From: Actinomycetota bacterium
GTDB lineage: Bacteria; Actinomycetota; Acidimicrobiia; Spongiisociales; UBA5794
NCBI GenBank assembly: GCA_013151445.1
Contig: JAADIG010000093.1
Location: forward strand, 1-32,497
DNA length: 32,497 nucleotides
Direction: 5' to 3'
The notes under the pieces were generated by a model. The model made no database searches. It was not told the origin of the DNA and saw only the letters and a list, made by a program, of their open reading frames with translations. A program made the translations under genes and the position numbers. Shown here in pieces: positions 23,363 to 32,246 of the stretch (positions within the stretch are counted from its first letter, which is position 1; each line of letters begins with the position of its first letter).

Positions 23363-23767
23363 CTATGCGGTATCGGGCAAGGCAGCGTCGCCTCGGTCGA
23401 TGGCCAGCCGCGACCCACCCACGGCCACAGCGAAGAACACTGTCACGACGAGCGACGACCAGTAGAAACGGTCCGTGCCGGCATAGTTCCCGGCGATCTG
23501 TAGTGCGAGCAAGACAGCCAACAACAAGGTGGGGACCAGCACCAGGGGCCACACCATGTCGAGCCGTGTGCCGATGCGCCGTGCAACGAGCACACCGAAC
23601 CACCCGATGCTAAGAAACAACACCCCGACCATGCGCGCAAAATCTGTCTCCGCGCCCTCCCAGCCGAACATCGTGTCCAATGTGAAATCGGGAGCGAGCA
23701 TGAACGAGACGCCGTACGCGAACGATGCGGCTGCCTGAATTCGTAGTACGAGAACGAGTCTTTCCAC
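23363..23767 (-). CDS. Small four-span membrane protein
   Basis: This 134-residue protein has four predicted membrane spans (about residues 5-22, 45-63, 70-93 and 102-120) and short loops, with a charged tail. No family is recognised. The GTG at 23767 was chosen because AAGGAG lies 7 bases upstream and the first span starts right after it; the frame to 23872 adds a hydrophilic stretch without a ribosome binding site. It is convergent with the histidine kinase gene. The roughly 237 bases between it and the NuoN gene hold nothing I can identify. Confidence 0.65.
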   Translation of the reverse strand: MERLVLVLRIQAAASFAYGVSFMLAPDFTLDTMFGWEGAETDFARMVGVLFLSIGWFGVLVARRIGTRLDMVWPLVLVPTLLLAVLLALQIAGNYAGTDRFYWSSLVVTVFFAVAVGGSRLAIDRGDAALPDTA

Positions 23768-24004
23768 AGCGTTTCTCCTTCGTCCCCCATCCTTGAGTAC
23801 GACGCCAGCAGCCCCACCGGTGCGCAAGGCCGGAAATCCTGACCACGACATCGCTGCATCAGCCGTATGCATGATGGTAGAAGCCCCAAATTCTGGATGT
23901 CAATGAGTCAACTGCAAGTCTCGCGTGGCGCATCCGACTCACGATCACACACCCATCGCACCACGAAACGACTCCCGTGGACTGGGCAACAACGCACTTG
24001 TCAA

Positions 24005-25432
24005 CTAACCGGCCAGCAGCACCAGGGCCTGCCAAGCGTCCATCAGTGGTTGGGCAACAACCCCGATGGCTATCACGGCGACGGTTGCGACACCGACTGT
24101 CCAGAACGCAAGACGGCCCATGTTTGGTCGCGGCTCACCGGCCGGATCGAAATACGCTGGTCCCATGATTCTTGCGTAGTAGAACAACGAGATCGCCGAG
24201 TTGATCACAGTCAGTATCGCCAACCAGGCATATCCCGATTCAATGACCGCCCCCATCAACAACAGCTTGGCCGTGAACCCGCCGAGCGGTGGGATACCGA
24301 CAAACGACAGGAACGACACCACAAGTGCTCCCATAAGCCAGGGGTGCGCCGATCCAAGCCCGCGGAAAGACTCCCGTGCGGTGAGCCCCCGTAGGCTCAC
24401 GACGACAGCGAACGCCGCCATGTTGCCCAGTGCATACGCGGCCAGAAAGAACAGCATTGATGGGACGGCGAGATCGCTTCGCCCAACGGCGACCACCGCC
24501 AGCAGGCCGTAGCCGGTTTGCGACACGGACGACCACCCCAACATACGTCGGACGTCGTCCTGCCACAGGGCAGCAAGGTTGCCGAGCGTCATCGTCACCG
24601 CCGCGATAACCGCCACCAACGGGCGCCAACCCACCACGGTCTCGGGGAGGACCATCGCAAGCCTCATGAGAACAATGAGCGCACCGACCTTCCCGGCGAC
24701 AAGCAAGAACGCGGCTGCGGGCGCCGGTGAACCCTGTGCGACATCTGGCATCCATTGGTGTGCGGGTACGGCTCCAAGCTTGAAGGCGATGCCGATAGTC
24801 ACGAGACCGAACGCAACGACAACCGCCATCGGATCAGCGCCAACAAGGCCCGTTCGCAGATCCCCGAACGAGGTACCTCCGGATAGGCCGAACAACAGCG
24901 CCACACCATAAGCCATGGCACCGTTGGCGAGAGCTCCAAGCAGGTAATACTTGATTCCTGCCTCGGTTGCCGCCCGTGATTTTCTGTGGAACGCGGCAAG
25001 TGTGAAGCCGGTCACCGACGACAACAACATCGCCACGATGAACTCCATGAGGTCCACCGCTCCTGCGAGCAACACCGCCCCGAGTGCCGACAGCAAGAGG
25101 AGGACGTAATACTCGCCCTGACGAGCATCCGTCCGAAACCACTCCACCGACAAGGCCACGGTCAGCACTGTCACGACCACGATGATCAGAGTCCCCCACA
25201 GCCACGTCCTGTCCGCCGCGAAGGTCCCAAAGAAGGTCATCCCGGGTGCGTCCCCGAGATACCAACCGGTCGCAAGGCCGGCGAAACCAAGCACCACGAT
25301 CGCCCCCATCGCCGACCACACCTGCAACCTTTGCGGTGCAAACATGACGTAAAAGATCAGGAGAATCGCCCCGCCTGCAAAAATCAGGACAGGGAGAACG
25401 TCGATCGCGGCTTGGCCCATTTCTGAGGTCAT
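24005..25432 (-). CDS. nuoN: NuoN-like antiporter subunit
   Basis: This 475-residue membrane protein matches the proton-pumping subunit NuoN of complex I. It keeps pump lysines Lys218 in IAFKLGAVPAH and Lys248 in LVAGKVGAL, and the broken-helix region HQWMPDVAQGSPAPAAAF. The conserved TM5 glutamate (GIELIS in Escherichia coli) aligns with FIVAMLLSS, where Leu136 stands in its place; Glu130 lies six residues earlier and might substitute. That alignment was made by eye. Its ATG overlaps the NuoM stop by four bases. It is the last gene of the operon, so the membrane arm has all three antiporter-like subunits. Confidence 0.9.
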   Translation of the reverse strand: MTSEMGQAAIDVLPVLIFAGGAILLIFYVMFAPQRLQVWSAMGAIVVLGFAGLATGWYLGDAPGMTFFGTFAADRTWLWGTLIIVVVTVLTVALSVEWFRTDARQGEYYVLLLLSALGAVLLAGAVDLMEFIVAMLLSSVTGFTLAAFHRKSRAATEAGIKYYLLGALANGAMAYGVALLFGLSGGTSFGDLRTGLVGADPMAVVVAFGLVTIGIAFKLGAVPAHQWMPDVAQGSPAPAAAFLLVAGKVGALIVLMRLAMVLPETVVGWRPLVAVIAAVTMTLGNLAALWQDDVRRMLGWSSVSQTGYGLLAVVAVGRSDLAVPSMLFFLAAYALGNMAAFAVVVSLRGLTARESFRGLGSAHPWLMGALVVSFLSFVGIPPLGGFTAKLLLMGAVIESGYAWLAILTVINSAISLFYYARIMGPAYFDPAGEPRPNMGRLAFWTVGVATVAVIAIGVVAQPLMDAWQALVLLAG

Positions 25433-26919
25433 GGAACTATGCCCGCCGTCACGACCTGGGAGAGGCTATCGACAACACGGATGAGCCATGCGGGCGCGAC
25501 ACCAATGATGACGACGAGCGCGGCGAGTGGAACGAGGGCATAGAGCTCGGCCCTACTGAGATCACGCCATCCATCCCACCGGACGGGAAGATCGCCGAGG
25601 AAGACCTGCTGGATCATGCGGAGGAACAGTGCAGCCGTAATCACGATACCAAGCAAGCCGATGCCCGCCAGCCAAGGAAAGACACCCAACGTCCCGGCAA
25701 AGATCTGGAACTCTGCGACGAAACCCGCCAACCCCGGCAGCCCGAGACTCGCAAACGCGGCCAGCATCGTGATCCCTGCAAGGCGCGGAGCGCGCCCCGC
25801 AAGCCCGCCGTACTGGTCGAGTTCGTACGTCTCGCCTCGGGCCAGGATCGACCCGGACACGAGGAATAGCGCACCGGTAATCAGCCCATGGGCAACCATC
25901 TCCACGACAGCACCTGTCATAGCAAGCGAGCGTGAAGCCTCGCTGCCGACGCCGAGGGCCCCCGCGGCGGCAATACCCAGAATGACATACCCCATGTGGT
26001 TGACACTCGTATACGCGATCAGCCGCTTCAGGTTGGTCTGGGCCATCGCGACGAGAGCTCCGTACAGGATGCTTATGACCGCCAGAATCCCCAGCGGGAG
26101 GGCGAACCGTTGGAACGTCTCCGGCATCATCTGCAGCGATATGCGGATAAACCCGTAGGTCCCCATTTTCAGCAATACCCCGGCGAGGATTGTCGACGCG
26201 GGAGCGGGGGCATCAACGTGCGCTGGCGGCAACCAAGTATGGAAGGGCACCAGCGGGGTCTTGACGGCAAACCCGAGACCGAGGCCAAAGAAGATAAGTA
26301 CCGGGCCCAGTCCCCCTGCTGGAACCGGCAGGTTTGCAATGATGTCGATCATGTTGAAGGTACGGGGATCCGTGTAGAGATAGATTCCCAGAATGCCCAA
26401 CAGCAGCGCCAACGAACCAAGCAATGTGTAGAGGAAGAATTTCAGCGCCGAGCGTTGGGCGTCTCCATGCCCCCAAATGCCAATCAGGAAGTACATACCG
26501 ACAAGACTGAGATCCCAGAACACAAAGAACAGAATCAGGTCAAGGGATAGGAAGACGCCGAGCGAGATTGCCTCTAGGAACAGGAAGGTCGCAAAGTATG
26601 CGCGCGGTTTGCCATGATCGTCGATCGGGAAAATGATCGAGACGGTGAACAGGAGGGCCGTAAGGGCAACAAGTGCCAGGGAAAGCCCGTCGACACCCAC
26701 GGTGTACGAGACTCCCAGGGATGGTATCCATGCCGTCGTCTCAACAAGTTGGAAACCCGCGGTTCCGATGTCGAATTGTGCCCACGCAGCAATCACGATA
26801 GCGAGCGGAACAAAGCTCGTTCCGATGGCTAACGGACGTGCGTAGTGTTCATATTTCTTGGGGATTGCCAAGGTGATCGCGGCTACAAGCAGCGGGACGA
26901 AAATGGCCAATGTCAACAT
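25429..26919 (-). CDS. nuoM: NuoM-like antiporter subunit
   Basis: This 496-residue membrane protein matches NuoM: VGVDGLSLALVALTALL, FLIGIWGHGDAQRSALKFFLYTLLGS, the pump lysine in AVKTPLVPFHTWLPPAHVDAPAPAS, a second lysine in LLKMGTYGFIRI, and NLKRLIAYTSVNHMGYV. The key TM5 glutamate, in the family motif WExMLxPMYFLI, is Asp136 here (FWDLSLVGMYFLI); the Pro of that motif is also lost. GGAGG lies 8 bases before the ATG at 26919. The frame to 27138 lies inside the NuoL gene and is not the start. The gap to the NuoL stop is five bases. Confidence 0.92.
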   Translation of the reverse strand: MLTLAIFVPLLVAAITLAIPKKYEHYARPLAIGTSFVPLAIVIAAWAQFDIGTAGFQLVETTAWIPSLGVSYTVGVDGLSLALVALTALLFTVSIIFPIDDHGKPRAYFATFLFLEAISLGVFLSLDLILFFVFWDLSLVGMYFLIGIWGHGDAQRSALKFFLYTLLGSLALLLGILGIYLYTDPRTFNMIDIIANLPVPAGGLGPVLIFFGLGLGFAVKTPLVPFHTWLPPAHVDAPAPASTILAGVLLKMGTYGFIRISLQMMPETFQRFALPLGILAVISILYGALVAMAQTNLKRLIAYTSVNHMGYVILGIAAAGALGVGSEASRSLAMTGAVVEMVAHGLITGALFLVSGSILARGETYELDQYGGLAGRAPRLAGITMLAAFASLGLPGLAGFVAEFQIFAGTLGVFPWLAGIGLLGIVITAALFLRMIQQVFLGDLPVRWDGWRDLSRAELYALVPLAALVVIIGVAPAWLIRVVDSLSQVVTAGIVP

Positions 26920-26924
26920 CTGTC

Positions 26925-28838
26925 TTACCTCCAGAAGCTCGCGACGGCGATAACCACCACGAGGCCAATCATCATCATCGTGTAATAGTGATACGACATC
27001 CCGGTTTGGGTGCGGCGACTCCGTTCGCCCGCCACGCCAATCCCAGATGCCAACTGCTCCACACCTGCATCCACGCCCCGGTCGTCGACCAGGCGGGAAA
27101 TCTCTGCCCCTCGTAGGGTCCCCGCGGCAATGCCCCACACCACCGCATCAATCGCTCGGTCCACGGCCCTCTTCAGAACCCGCGACATGAGTTCTCCGAA
27201 CCCGGCAACCGAATCCGCGATCCGGGCAAGCACCCTGCGGTCGGCGATGAAGAGCCACTGCCCGAGACGGGACACCGGGTCGACAATCAGTACCCGTGCC
27301 GCCGTGGGAATCCCCCACCATCCGGCGATGAATGCCCGCGTGCGTGATGGTATCCCGAACGCCACCAGTCGACCTCGTCGCCACGCAAAGAACGCAACGG
27401 TGATACCAACCGCAACAAGCCCCCACGAAAGGACAGTTTCTGCGAGGGTTGGCGCAAGGATCAGTCCCTCGGCTGCCCGTTCCAGAAATCCATCTCCTCC
27501 GGGCAACCAGAGAACGCCAAGGACGACTGTCAGTCCCGCAAGCACTGCAAGCGCCAGCACCTCGCCCCGCTTCGGTGACCCGTGAACCTCGCCAGCGGGC
27601 CCCGGCCCGAATGCCAGCAGGTGAAGCCGGGCTGCATACAACGTGCTGAGTAGCCCAGCAGCCGCAGTACCCAGACCGACCCAGATGCCGGCATGGAATG
27701 CACCCGCGAGCACTGCCTCTTTGGTAAAGGCGGCACCGAGCGGCGGTACTGCGCCGAGCGCAAGCGCTCCAATCCCGAAGAGGACCGCAACCCGCGGGAG
27801 CGCTGTCCCGAGCCGTAGTTTTGCGAGGTCGAGCGTACCCCTGGCATGAAGCGCCACACCAGCAGCAAGGAACAGCAGCGACTTAAACAGGGCATGTGCG
27901 GTGAGTTGCCCGACGGCTGCCGCCGTGAACCCCGTCCCAACGGCAATCAACATGAGACCGTACTGCGCCGACGTTGACCCGGCGAGTGCCTTCTTGAGAT
28001 CCTGCTGGGCAAGGGTGACCATGCCACCAGCAAGGGCAGTAACGAGACCGATTCCCACCACGACCGGACCGAACCAGCTCACAACCGATAGCACTGGCTC
28101 GAGCCGGATGAGAATGTACGCACCGGCGGCAACCATGGTTGCCGAGTGAAGGAGTGCAGACACCGGCGTTGGTCCAGCCATTGCGGAAAACAGCCATGGC
28201 GAGAAGGGCACTTGGGCTGACTTTGCGGCTGCCGCGAGTATCAGACCACCCGCAACAATGGCGAGCCATCCGGGCGACGCCGATCCCAGATCGTCGTACC
28301 GGAGACTACCGGTCGCAGCGAACACGGCTCCCGCAGCCACATAGATACCAAGGTCACCAAACCGAGTGGTCACAAACGCTTCCCGCGCCGACCGGGGACG
28401 GTCCGGATCGCGCCAGTTGTGTCCAATGAGACCCCACGACGCCGCACCCACTAGCTCCCAGCCGATAAGCAGTGTCAGGAAGTCATTGGCGATTACCAGG
28501 AGTTCCATCGCCGCGACGAACCAGGTGAGCACGACCAACAGCTTGATAATTGCCCGGTCACCCTCCGAATTAGTCGCTGCAAAACCGATCACGGCAGCGG
28601 CTATGACTGGCACTAGTACCACCATCACCCGCCCGAAGTCCGTCACCGAAACCGCTAGATCAAGACCCGCCCCCCACGTCCATTCACCCGTTGCCTGGAT
28701 GGAGGCGGCATACCAGGCCGCCAACACGGTGACCACCATCGAAACGACGGATGCGGCACGGGCCACTGTTTCGTTGCGGCGCAAGGCCAGAATGACGAGA
28801 CCGCCGATAAGCGGCACGAATACGGGTAACCACACCAT
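26925..28838 (-). CDS. nuoL: NuoL-like antiporter subunit
   Basis: This 637-residue protein is the largest antiporter-like subunit. It keeps the TM5 glutamate (Glu128 in LLIGWELVGAASWGLIGH), pump lysine Lys206 in AAAAKSAQVPFSPWL, and His231 in ALLHSATMVAAGAY. The C-terminal part includes the long amphipathic stretch and a final span after RRTQTGMSYHYYTMMM, which in complex I forms the lateral helix and its anchor across NuoM and NuoN. It therefore looks built to sit at the end of a full membrane arm rather than in a stand-alone antiporter. Its ATG overlaps the NuoK stop by one base (TAATG). Confidence 0.93.
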   Translation of the reverse strand: MVWLPVFVPLIGGLVILALRRNETVARAASVVSMVVTVLAAWYAASIQATGEWTWGAGLDLAVSVTDFGRVMVVLVPVIAAAVIGFAATNSEGDRAIIKLLVVLTWFVAAMELLVIANDFLTLLIGWELVGAASWGLIGHNWRDPDRPRSAREAFVTTRFGDLGIYVAAGAVFAATGSLRYDDLGSASPGWLAIVAGGLILAAAAKSAQVPFSPWLFSAMAGPTPVSALLHSATMVAAGAYILIRLEPVLSVVSWFGPVVVGIGLVTALAGGMVTLAQQDLKKALAGSTSAQYGLMLIAVGTGFTAAAVGQLTAHALFKSLLFLAAGVALHARGTLDLAKLRLGTALPRVAVLFGIGALALGAVPPLGAAFTKEAVLAGAFHAGIWVGLGTAAAGLLSTLYAARLHLLAFGPGPAGEVHGSPKRGEVLALAVLAGLTVVLGVLWLPGGDGFLERAAEGLILAPTLAETVLSWGLVAVGITVAFFAWRRGRLVAFGIPSRTRAFIAGWWGIPTAARVLIVDPVSRLGQWLFIADRRVLARIADSVAGFGELMSRVLKRAVDRAIDAVVWGIAAGTLRGAEISRLVDDRGVDAGVEQLASGIGVAGERSRRTQTGMSYHYYTMMMIGLVVVIAVASFWR

Positions 28839-29140
28839 TAGTTGCGCAACTTCTTGAGTTTCTCAGTGATGTCGGCCTTGCGCGATCGATACACCGCAGT
28901 GACGAGTGCGAATCCAATGGCGGCTTCGATAGCCATGACAGCGAGGATCACGATCACCAGCAGCTGACCCGAGGGGTTACCGCCCGTTGTCCCCCACCAG
29001 AACGTCACAACAACAAGAACCGCAGCATTGAGCATCAGCTCAAGGCCCATCATGATCATCACGAACGACTGCTGGCTCAAAGCGCCGTAAACACCGATGC
29101 CGAAGATGGCTGCTGCGATAACAAGAAGTAAATCGATCAT
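28838..29140 (-). CDS. nuoK: NuoK-like subunit
   Basis: This 100-residue protein has three membrane spans and both conserved buried glutamates of NuoK: Glu34 in MMGLELMLNAAVL and Glu72 in MAIEAAIGFALV. Their positions match those of Escherichia coli NuoK closely. The C-terminus is Lys-rich. It overlaps the NuoJ stop by four bases (ATGA) and the NuoL start by one. In contrast to NuoA, H, M and N of this operon, no key residue is missing. Confidence 0.94.
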   Translation of the reverse strand: MIDLLLVIAAAIFGIGVYGALSQQSFVMIMMGLELMLNAAVLVVVTFWWGTTGGNPSGQLLVIVILAVMAIEAAIGFALVTAVYRSRKADITEKLKKLRN

Positions 29141-29703
29141 GTCCGGTCCCCCGACGCAACATCCATATCGGGTTCCTCGGAACCCTCGAACGCATCACCA
29201 AAACGACCCTGCTTCGCTGCGAGAGCAATCGCACCGATCATGACGGCGAGCAGGGCAACACCCGCAGACTCGAACACCAGCATCGACCGACCCAGCAGTT
29301 CCTCACCAAGGGCGATTGTTGGATCTTCGAGTGGGGCCGGGCGATTCGGGAACTCTGCGACGACGCCCACCCAGGCGAGGACCAAGAAGGATCCGACCCC
29401 GGCGATGATTGAGGTTCGGTGCTGATGCACCATGGTCATCGGGTTCAGCCCGGCCGGGTTCATCATGAACATGATCATGAAGATCGCCATGATCGTCATC
29501 TCACCGGACATCATGAGAATGAGAATTAACCCAAGGAACTGGGCATCGAGCACAACCAACATGGCACCCACGGCAACGAAGGAAACCATGAGCCAATACG
29601 CCGCCCTCAACATCGAGTCGGTTCGGAAAACCAACCAACCGGATACGACGGCACCAATGCCGAAAGCGGCAACAAGGAAGTAGGCCAAGGGTCCTGGGGT
29701 CAC
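29137..29703 (-). CDS. nuoJ: NuoJ-like subunit
   Basis: This 188-residue protein has five predicted membrane spans and matches NuoJ, with MLRAAYWLMVSFVAVGAMLVVLDAQFLG in the first half and the Met-rich third span SGEMTIMAIFMIMFMMNP, where the family usually has GAIxVLFLFVVM. The start is taken as the GTG at 29703 because it overlaps the NuoH stop as GTGA, the linkage seen through this operon. A TTG at 29715 would add four residues. It overlaps NuoK by four bases. Confidence 0.88.
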   Translation of the reverse strand: MTPGPLAYFLVAAFGIGAVVSGWLVFRTDSMLRAAYWLMVSFVAVGAMLVVLDAQFLGLILILMMSGEMTIMAIFMIMFMMNPAGLNPMTMVHQHRTSIIAGVGSFLVLAWVGVVAEFPNRPAPLEDPTIALGEELLGRSMLVFESAGVALLAVMIGAIALAAKQGRFGDAFEGSEEPDMDVASGDRT

Positions 29704-30608
29704 AGCGCGATCCAACCTGAGAGAAATACGTCAACCAGGGCCAGCGGAAGCAAGATGACCCACCCGAACCAGACAAATCTTTGCACCCGCATGCGGGCCA
29801 GCGTCCGACCGGCCGAGGCCAGAATCACCAGGAGAATCAATGTCTTGATAACCGTCCACAACCAACCCGGTAGTACCGGACCCAGATATCCACCGAGAAA
29901 TACGGCCTGGCCCATGAGCGCCAACGTCACCATGAGTGCCGCCCGCGCAAACCGCCACGTCGCCAGTCTTGGACCCGAGGCCTCGGCTGCAATCCCGCCG
30001 GCGAGGTCGGACCCCTCGGGGAGATCGAAGGGGCCCCAAAATGCGATCGCAGCGGCCGTGACCAAATAGATCGGGAGGCCGAGGGGCTGCTCGATGACGA
30101 ACCAGAGATTGGACTGTGCCTCCACGATCATCCCGACGGACAACGACTCGGCGGGGATCGCTGTGGTGAGCACAACAAGCGAAAAGGGGATACCGACGGA
30201 GAGGACCATGGCGGCGAAACGATACCCGCCGATCATCGGAAGCGCCGAGTTCGGTGCCCACCCGAAAATGTATACCGCGACAAGGACGATCAACATGGCG
30301 GCGCCAAACAACACCAAACCGGCAGGAATGTCGCCCCCCGCCGAAGGTGCGTCCAGCGGGATTGGAACCGCACCGACCGCCGCCAATCCGAACAACAACG
30401 AAGGGGCAAGTATCCACGCCTCGAAGTCGGGGCGCTCCGTCGTGGTCACGGGTTGTAGGAGGAGGAACGAAAGACGGCGAACCGGGTAAACGAGCGCCGC
30501 TCGTACCCCCGTTTCGGTGCCGACCATCAGGCGGTCAGCAACGACGAAGATGTAGGCGCCGACCACCAGGAGCGCCATTACCTGGACAAGAATTCCGAGG
30601 GCCGTCAT
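29700..30608 (-). CDS. nuoH: NuoH-like subunit, quinone-site motifs lost
   Basis: This 302-residue membrane protein is recognisably NuoH from FGWAPNSALPMIGGYRFAAMVLS (residues 115-137), WGPFDLPEG (191-199) and its spans. The parts that build the quinone chamber and link it to the membrane are altered. The N-terminal RVGPNR...LLQPxADG region reads GTETGVRAALVYPVRRLSFLLLQPV. The SYE glutamate is replaced (LSVGIPF, 136-142). The loop after FDLPE, normally AExELVAGxxxEYSG, is GSDLAGGIAAEASG. The ATG at 30608 overlaps the stop of the B-D fusion as ATGA; the frame to 30683 lies inside that gene. It is the most diverged membrane subunit of the set. Confidence 0.88.
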   Translation of the reverse strand: MTALGILVQVMALLVVGAYIFVVADRLMVGTETGVRAALVYPVRRLSFLLLQPVTTTERPDFEAWILAPSLLFGLAAVGAVPIPLDAPSAGGDIPAGLVLFGAAMLIVLVAVYIFGWAPNSALPMIGGYRFAAMVLSVGIPFSLVVLTTAIPAESLSVGMIVEAQSNLWFVIEQPLGLPIYLVTAAAIAFWGPFDLPEGSDLAGGIAAEASGPRLATWRFARAALMVTLALMGQAVFLGGYLGPVLPGWLWTVIKTLILLVILASAGRTLARMRVQRFVWFGWVILLPLALVDVFLSGWIAL

Positions 30609-31885
30609 GGCACGTCCTTCGGGGCCGAGACCGACTCCATGTCGATGTCGAACGACTGAATCGTGGTGACGAGATCGCCCCACTCCTCCCCGTTGAGAAC
30701 TACTTCGAGCATGGCAACGAAACGGTCCGCGGGACGCGAACCCTCGGCACGGTGGAGTCCGTCGGGGGCTTCCACTGCACCGCTTCCGAATGCGAGGCGG
30801 TTGCCGGCACGGCCCGCCAGGTCAATCGCTTGTGTTGTCTCTTGAGCACGTTGCGAGAACCGTGCCCAGGCGTCACCAGCAGTGTGTGTCACTGGTGTAA
30901 AGCCCAGGTCGTCGTATCCATCTTCCGCTGCCCGTGCATCCTCCGCTACACCCGCGGCACGCGCTACCGGGCCGAGGCCCGTCAGATCAACGTCGGGAGG
31001 GAGAACCCCTACTCCTCGCATCGTCATTGGCCGCAGCAGTGACCTGCGGACTGATGCAATGAGCCGGTCAACTCGCTGAACATCGCCAGCTTCAATGGTT
31101 GACGCAAGCCGATCAGCCCTGAGAGCCAAGCGGTCAACCCCGCAAATCAGCAGAGCGTCGGCCATCCATTCAAGATGGTGGCGAGCACGGTCCATTTCCA
31201 AGTCCCGAATCAAGGTTGGCTCGCGAAGTGCACGCTCGAACACTCCGCCCGGGCCGTCAGAAACAAAGCGGGTCGAATCGACCTCGAGCCCCTGAACCAC
31301 GTCACCTTGGAGCAAGACACGAAGTGCAAGCCCGGGCGGAAAGCCCGCAAACCAGGGTCCGATAGTTATCGGTAGTTGGTCCAATTCGAGGGTGTCGCGC
31401 GCCGGTGCCCGTAGGGGCAAGGGCCGCCCGTACGGATTGCCGCCGGTCATGCCTGCGCCTCCGTGTCCGTATGGTCCGACACCGCGCCACTCGACGGGAT
31501 CGACGTTCGGGAGTAGCGGAGGCTCTCCCGGAATGGTCCCGGTCAAGACGTTTGCGAATTGTTGACGGATCGCTGCGGTGACATCCGGCACCCCACCAAC
31601 GACGTTCTCTGCAAGCGGCACAATCGATGGTTCGGGGTGGTTCCATCCAACAGTGACCCGAGGGCCTGCCATTTGGTCGTGGACGCGGCTCACCGTCTCC
31701 GTGGCTGCTTCGGTGAGCGTTCCTGCCACGAGCAGCACCGCGGCGTGACGTGGCGAGGCTACGAGATTGATACCGTCGCTCAGCCGAAGACGGCGTACCG
31801 GGGACCGGTGGCCACTACCGACGACCGCAAAGACCGGGACATCGCCGGTCTTTGCCAGATGAGCAAGTCGTTCTTTCAGCTCCAC
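30605..31885 (-). CDS. NuoB-NuoD-like fusion without cluster ligands
   Basis: This 426-residue soluble protein joins two complex I stalk domains. Residues about 20-115 follow NuoB: NLVASPRHAAVLLVAGTLT and VHDQMAGPRVTVGW match LRASPRQADLMVVAGTxxT and LYDQMLEPKWVISM. The cysteines that bind cluster N2 are gone: the CC/CxxC site reads GSGHRSP, and the GSCAN and PGCPP sites are absent. The only cysteine in the protein is Cys248, in the second domain. A Gly-rich link (WRGVGPYGHGGAGMTGGNPYGRP, 133-155) leads to a NuoD-like domain, seen in LIRDLEMDRARHHLEWMADALLICGVDRLA. Its N-terminal loop GPxHPxxHG, which holds the quinone-binding His, reads GPWFAGFPPG. The GTG start lies within the NuoA gene by 10 bases. 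It looks like a structural, redox-inert stalk. Confidence 0.82.
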   Translation of the reverse strand: MELKERLAHLAKTGDVPVFAVVGSGHRSPVRRLRLSDGINLVASPRHAAVLLVAGTLTEAATETVSRVHDQMAGPRVTVGWNHPEPSIVPLAENVVGGVPDVTAAIRQQFANVLTGTIPGEPPLLPNVDPVEWRGVGPYGHGGAGMTGGNPYGRPLPLRAPARDTLELDQLPITIGPWFAGFPPGLALRVLLQGDVVQGLEVDSTRFVSDGPGGVFERALREPTLIRDLEMDRARHHLEWMADALLICGVDRLALRADRLASTIEAGDVQRVDRLIASVRRSLLRPMTMRGVGVLPPDVDLTGLGPVARAAGVAEDARAAEDGYDDLGFTPVTHTAGDAWARFSQRAQETTQAIDLAGRAGNRLAFGSGAVEAPDGLHRAEGSRPADRFVAMLEVVLNGEEWGDLVTTIQSFDIDMESVSAPKDVP

Positions 31886-32229
31886 TCGAAACTTTTCTCA
31901 CGCCAGGCGTACACCATGCCCACCACCAGGATGAGGATGAACATCAGCATCTCGATCAGCGCAAGTAGGCCTTCACGAACGAACACAACGGCCCACGGAT
32001 ACATGAAAACCATTTCCATGTCGAAGGCCAGAAATAACAGGGCCATGGCGTAGTAGCGAATATGGAATCGGTTCCAGGCATGGAACTCGGGTTCCGCCCC
32101 ACCCGCGAATGGCACACGCTCGGGAACGGTTAGATCACGTTCTCCGGGCGCGGACCAGACCCACTGTGCAGCCCCGACCGTCAATACGGCCGCGACGAAC
32201 ACAACGAGTGCTGCGCCAATTCCTACCAT
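31876..32229 (-). CDS. nuoA: NuoA-like subunit
   Basis: This 117-residue protein has three membrane spans and the NuoA signature FLAFDMEMVFMYPWAVVF with conserved acids Asp70 and Glu72. The loop after the first span, which in complex I carries PYECG and folds over the quinone site, reads PFAGG here, so the conserved Glu and Cys are lost. The start at 32229 begins just before the first span, with GGAGG 9 bases upstream; the frame to 32292 adds an Arg-rich piece from inside the YHS gene. It lies 17 bases after the YHS gene and overlaps the fusion gene by 10 bases. Confidence 0.88.
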   Translation of the reverse strand: MVGIGAALVVFVAAVLTVGAAQWVWSAPGERDLTVPERVPFAGGAEPEFHAWNRFHIRYYAMALLFLAFDMEMVFMYPWAVVFVREGLLALIEMLMFILILVVGMVYAWREKSFEWS

Positions 32230-32246
32230 TCCTTCAGCCCTCCGGG

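Noticed and set aside
23867-24394. Plus-strand open frame of 175 codons over the intergenic region and the end of nuoN
   Set aside because: Most of it is antisense to nuoN, its composition is rich in His, Arg, Ser and Gln as in shadow frames of GC-rich genes, and it has no ribosome binding site.
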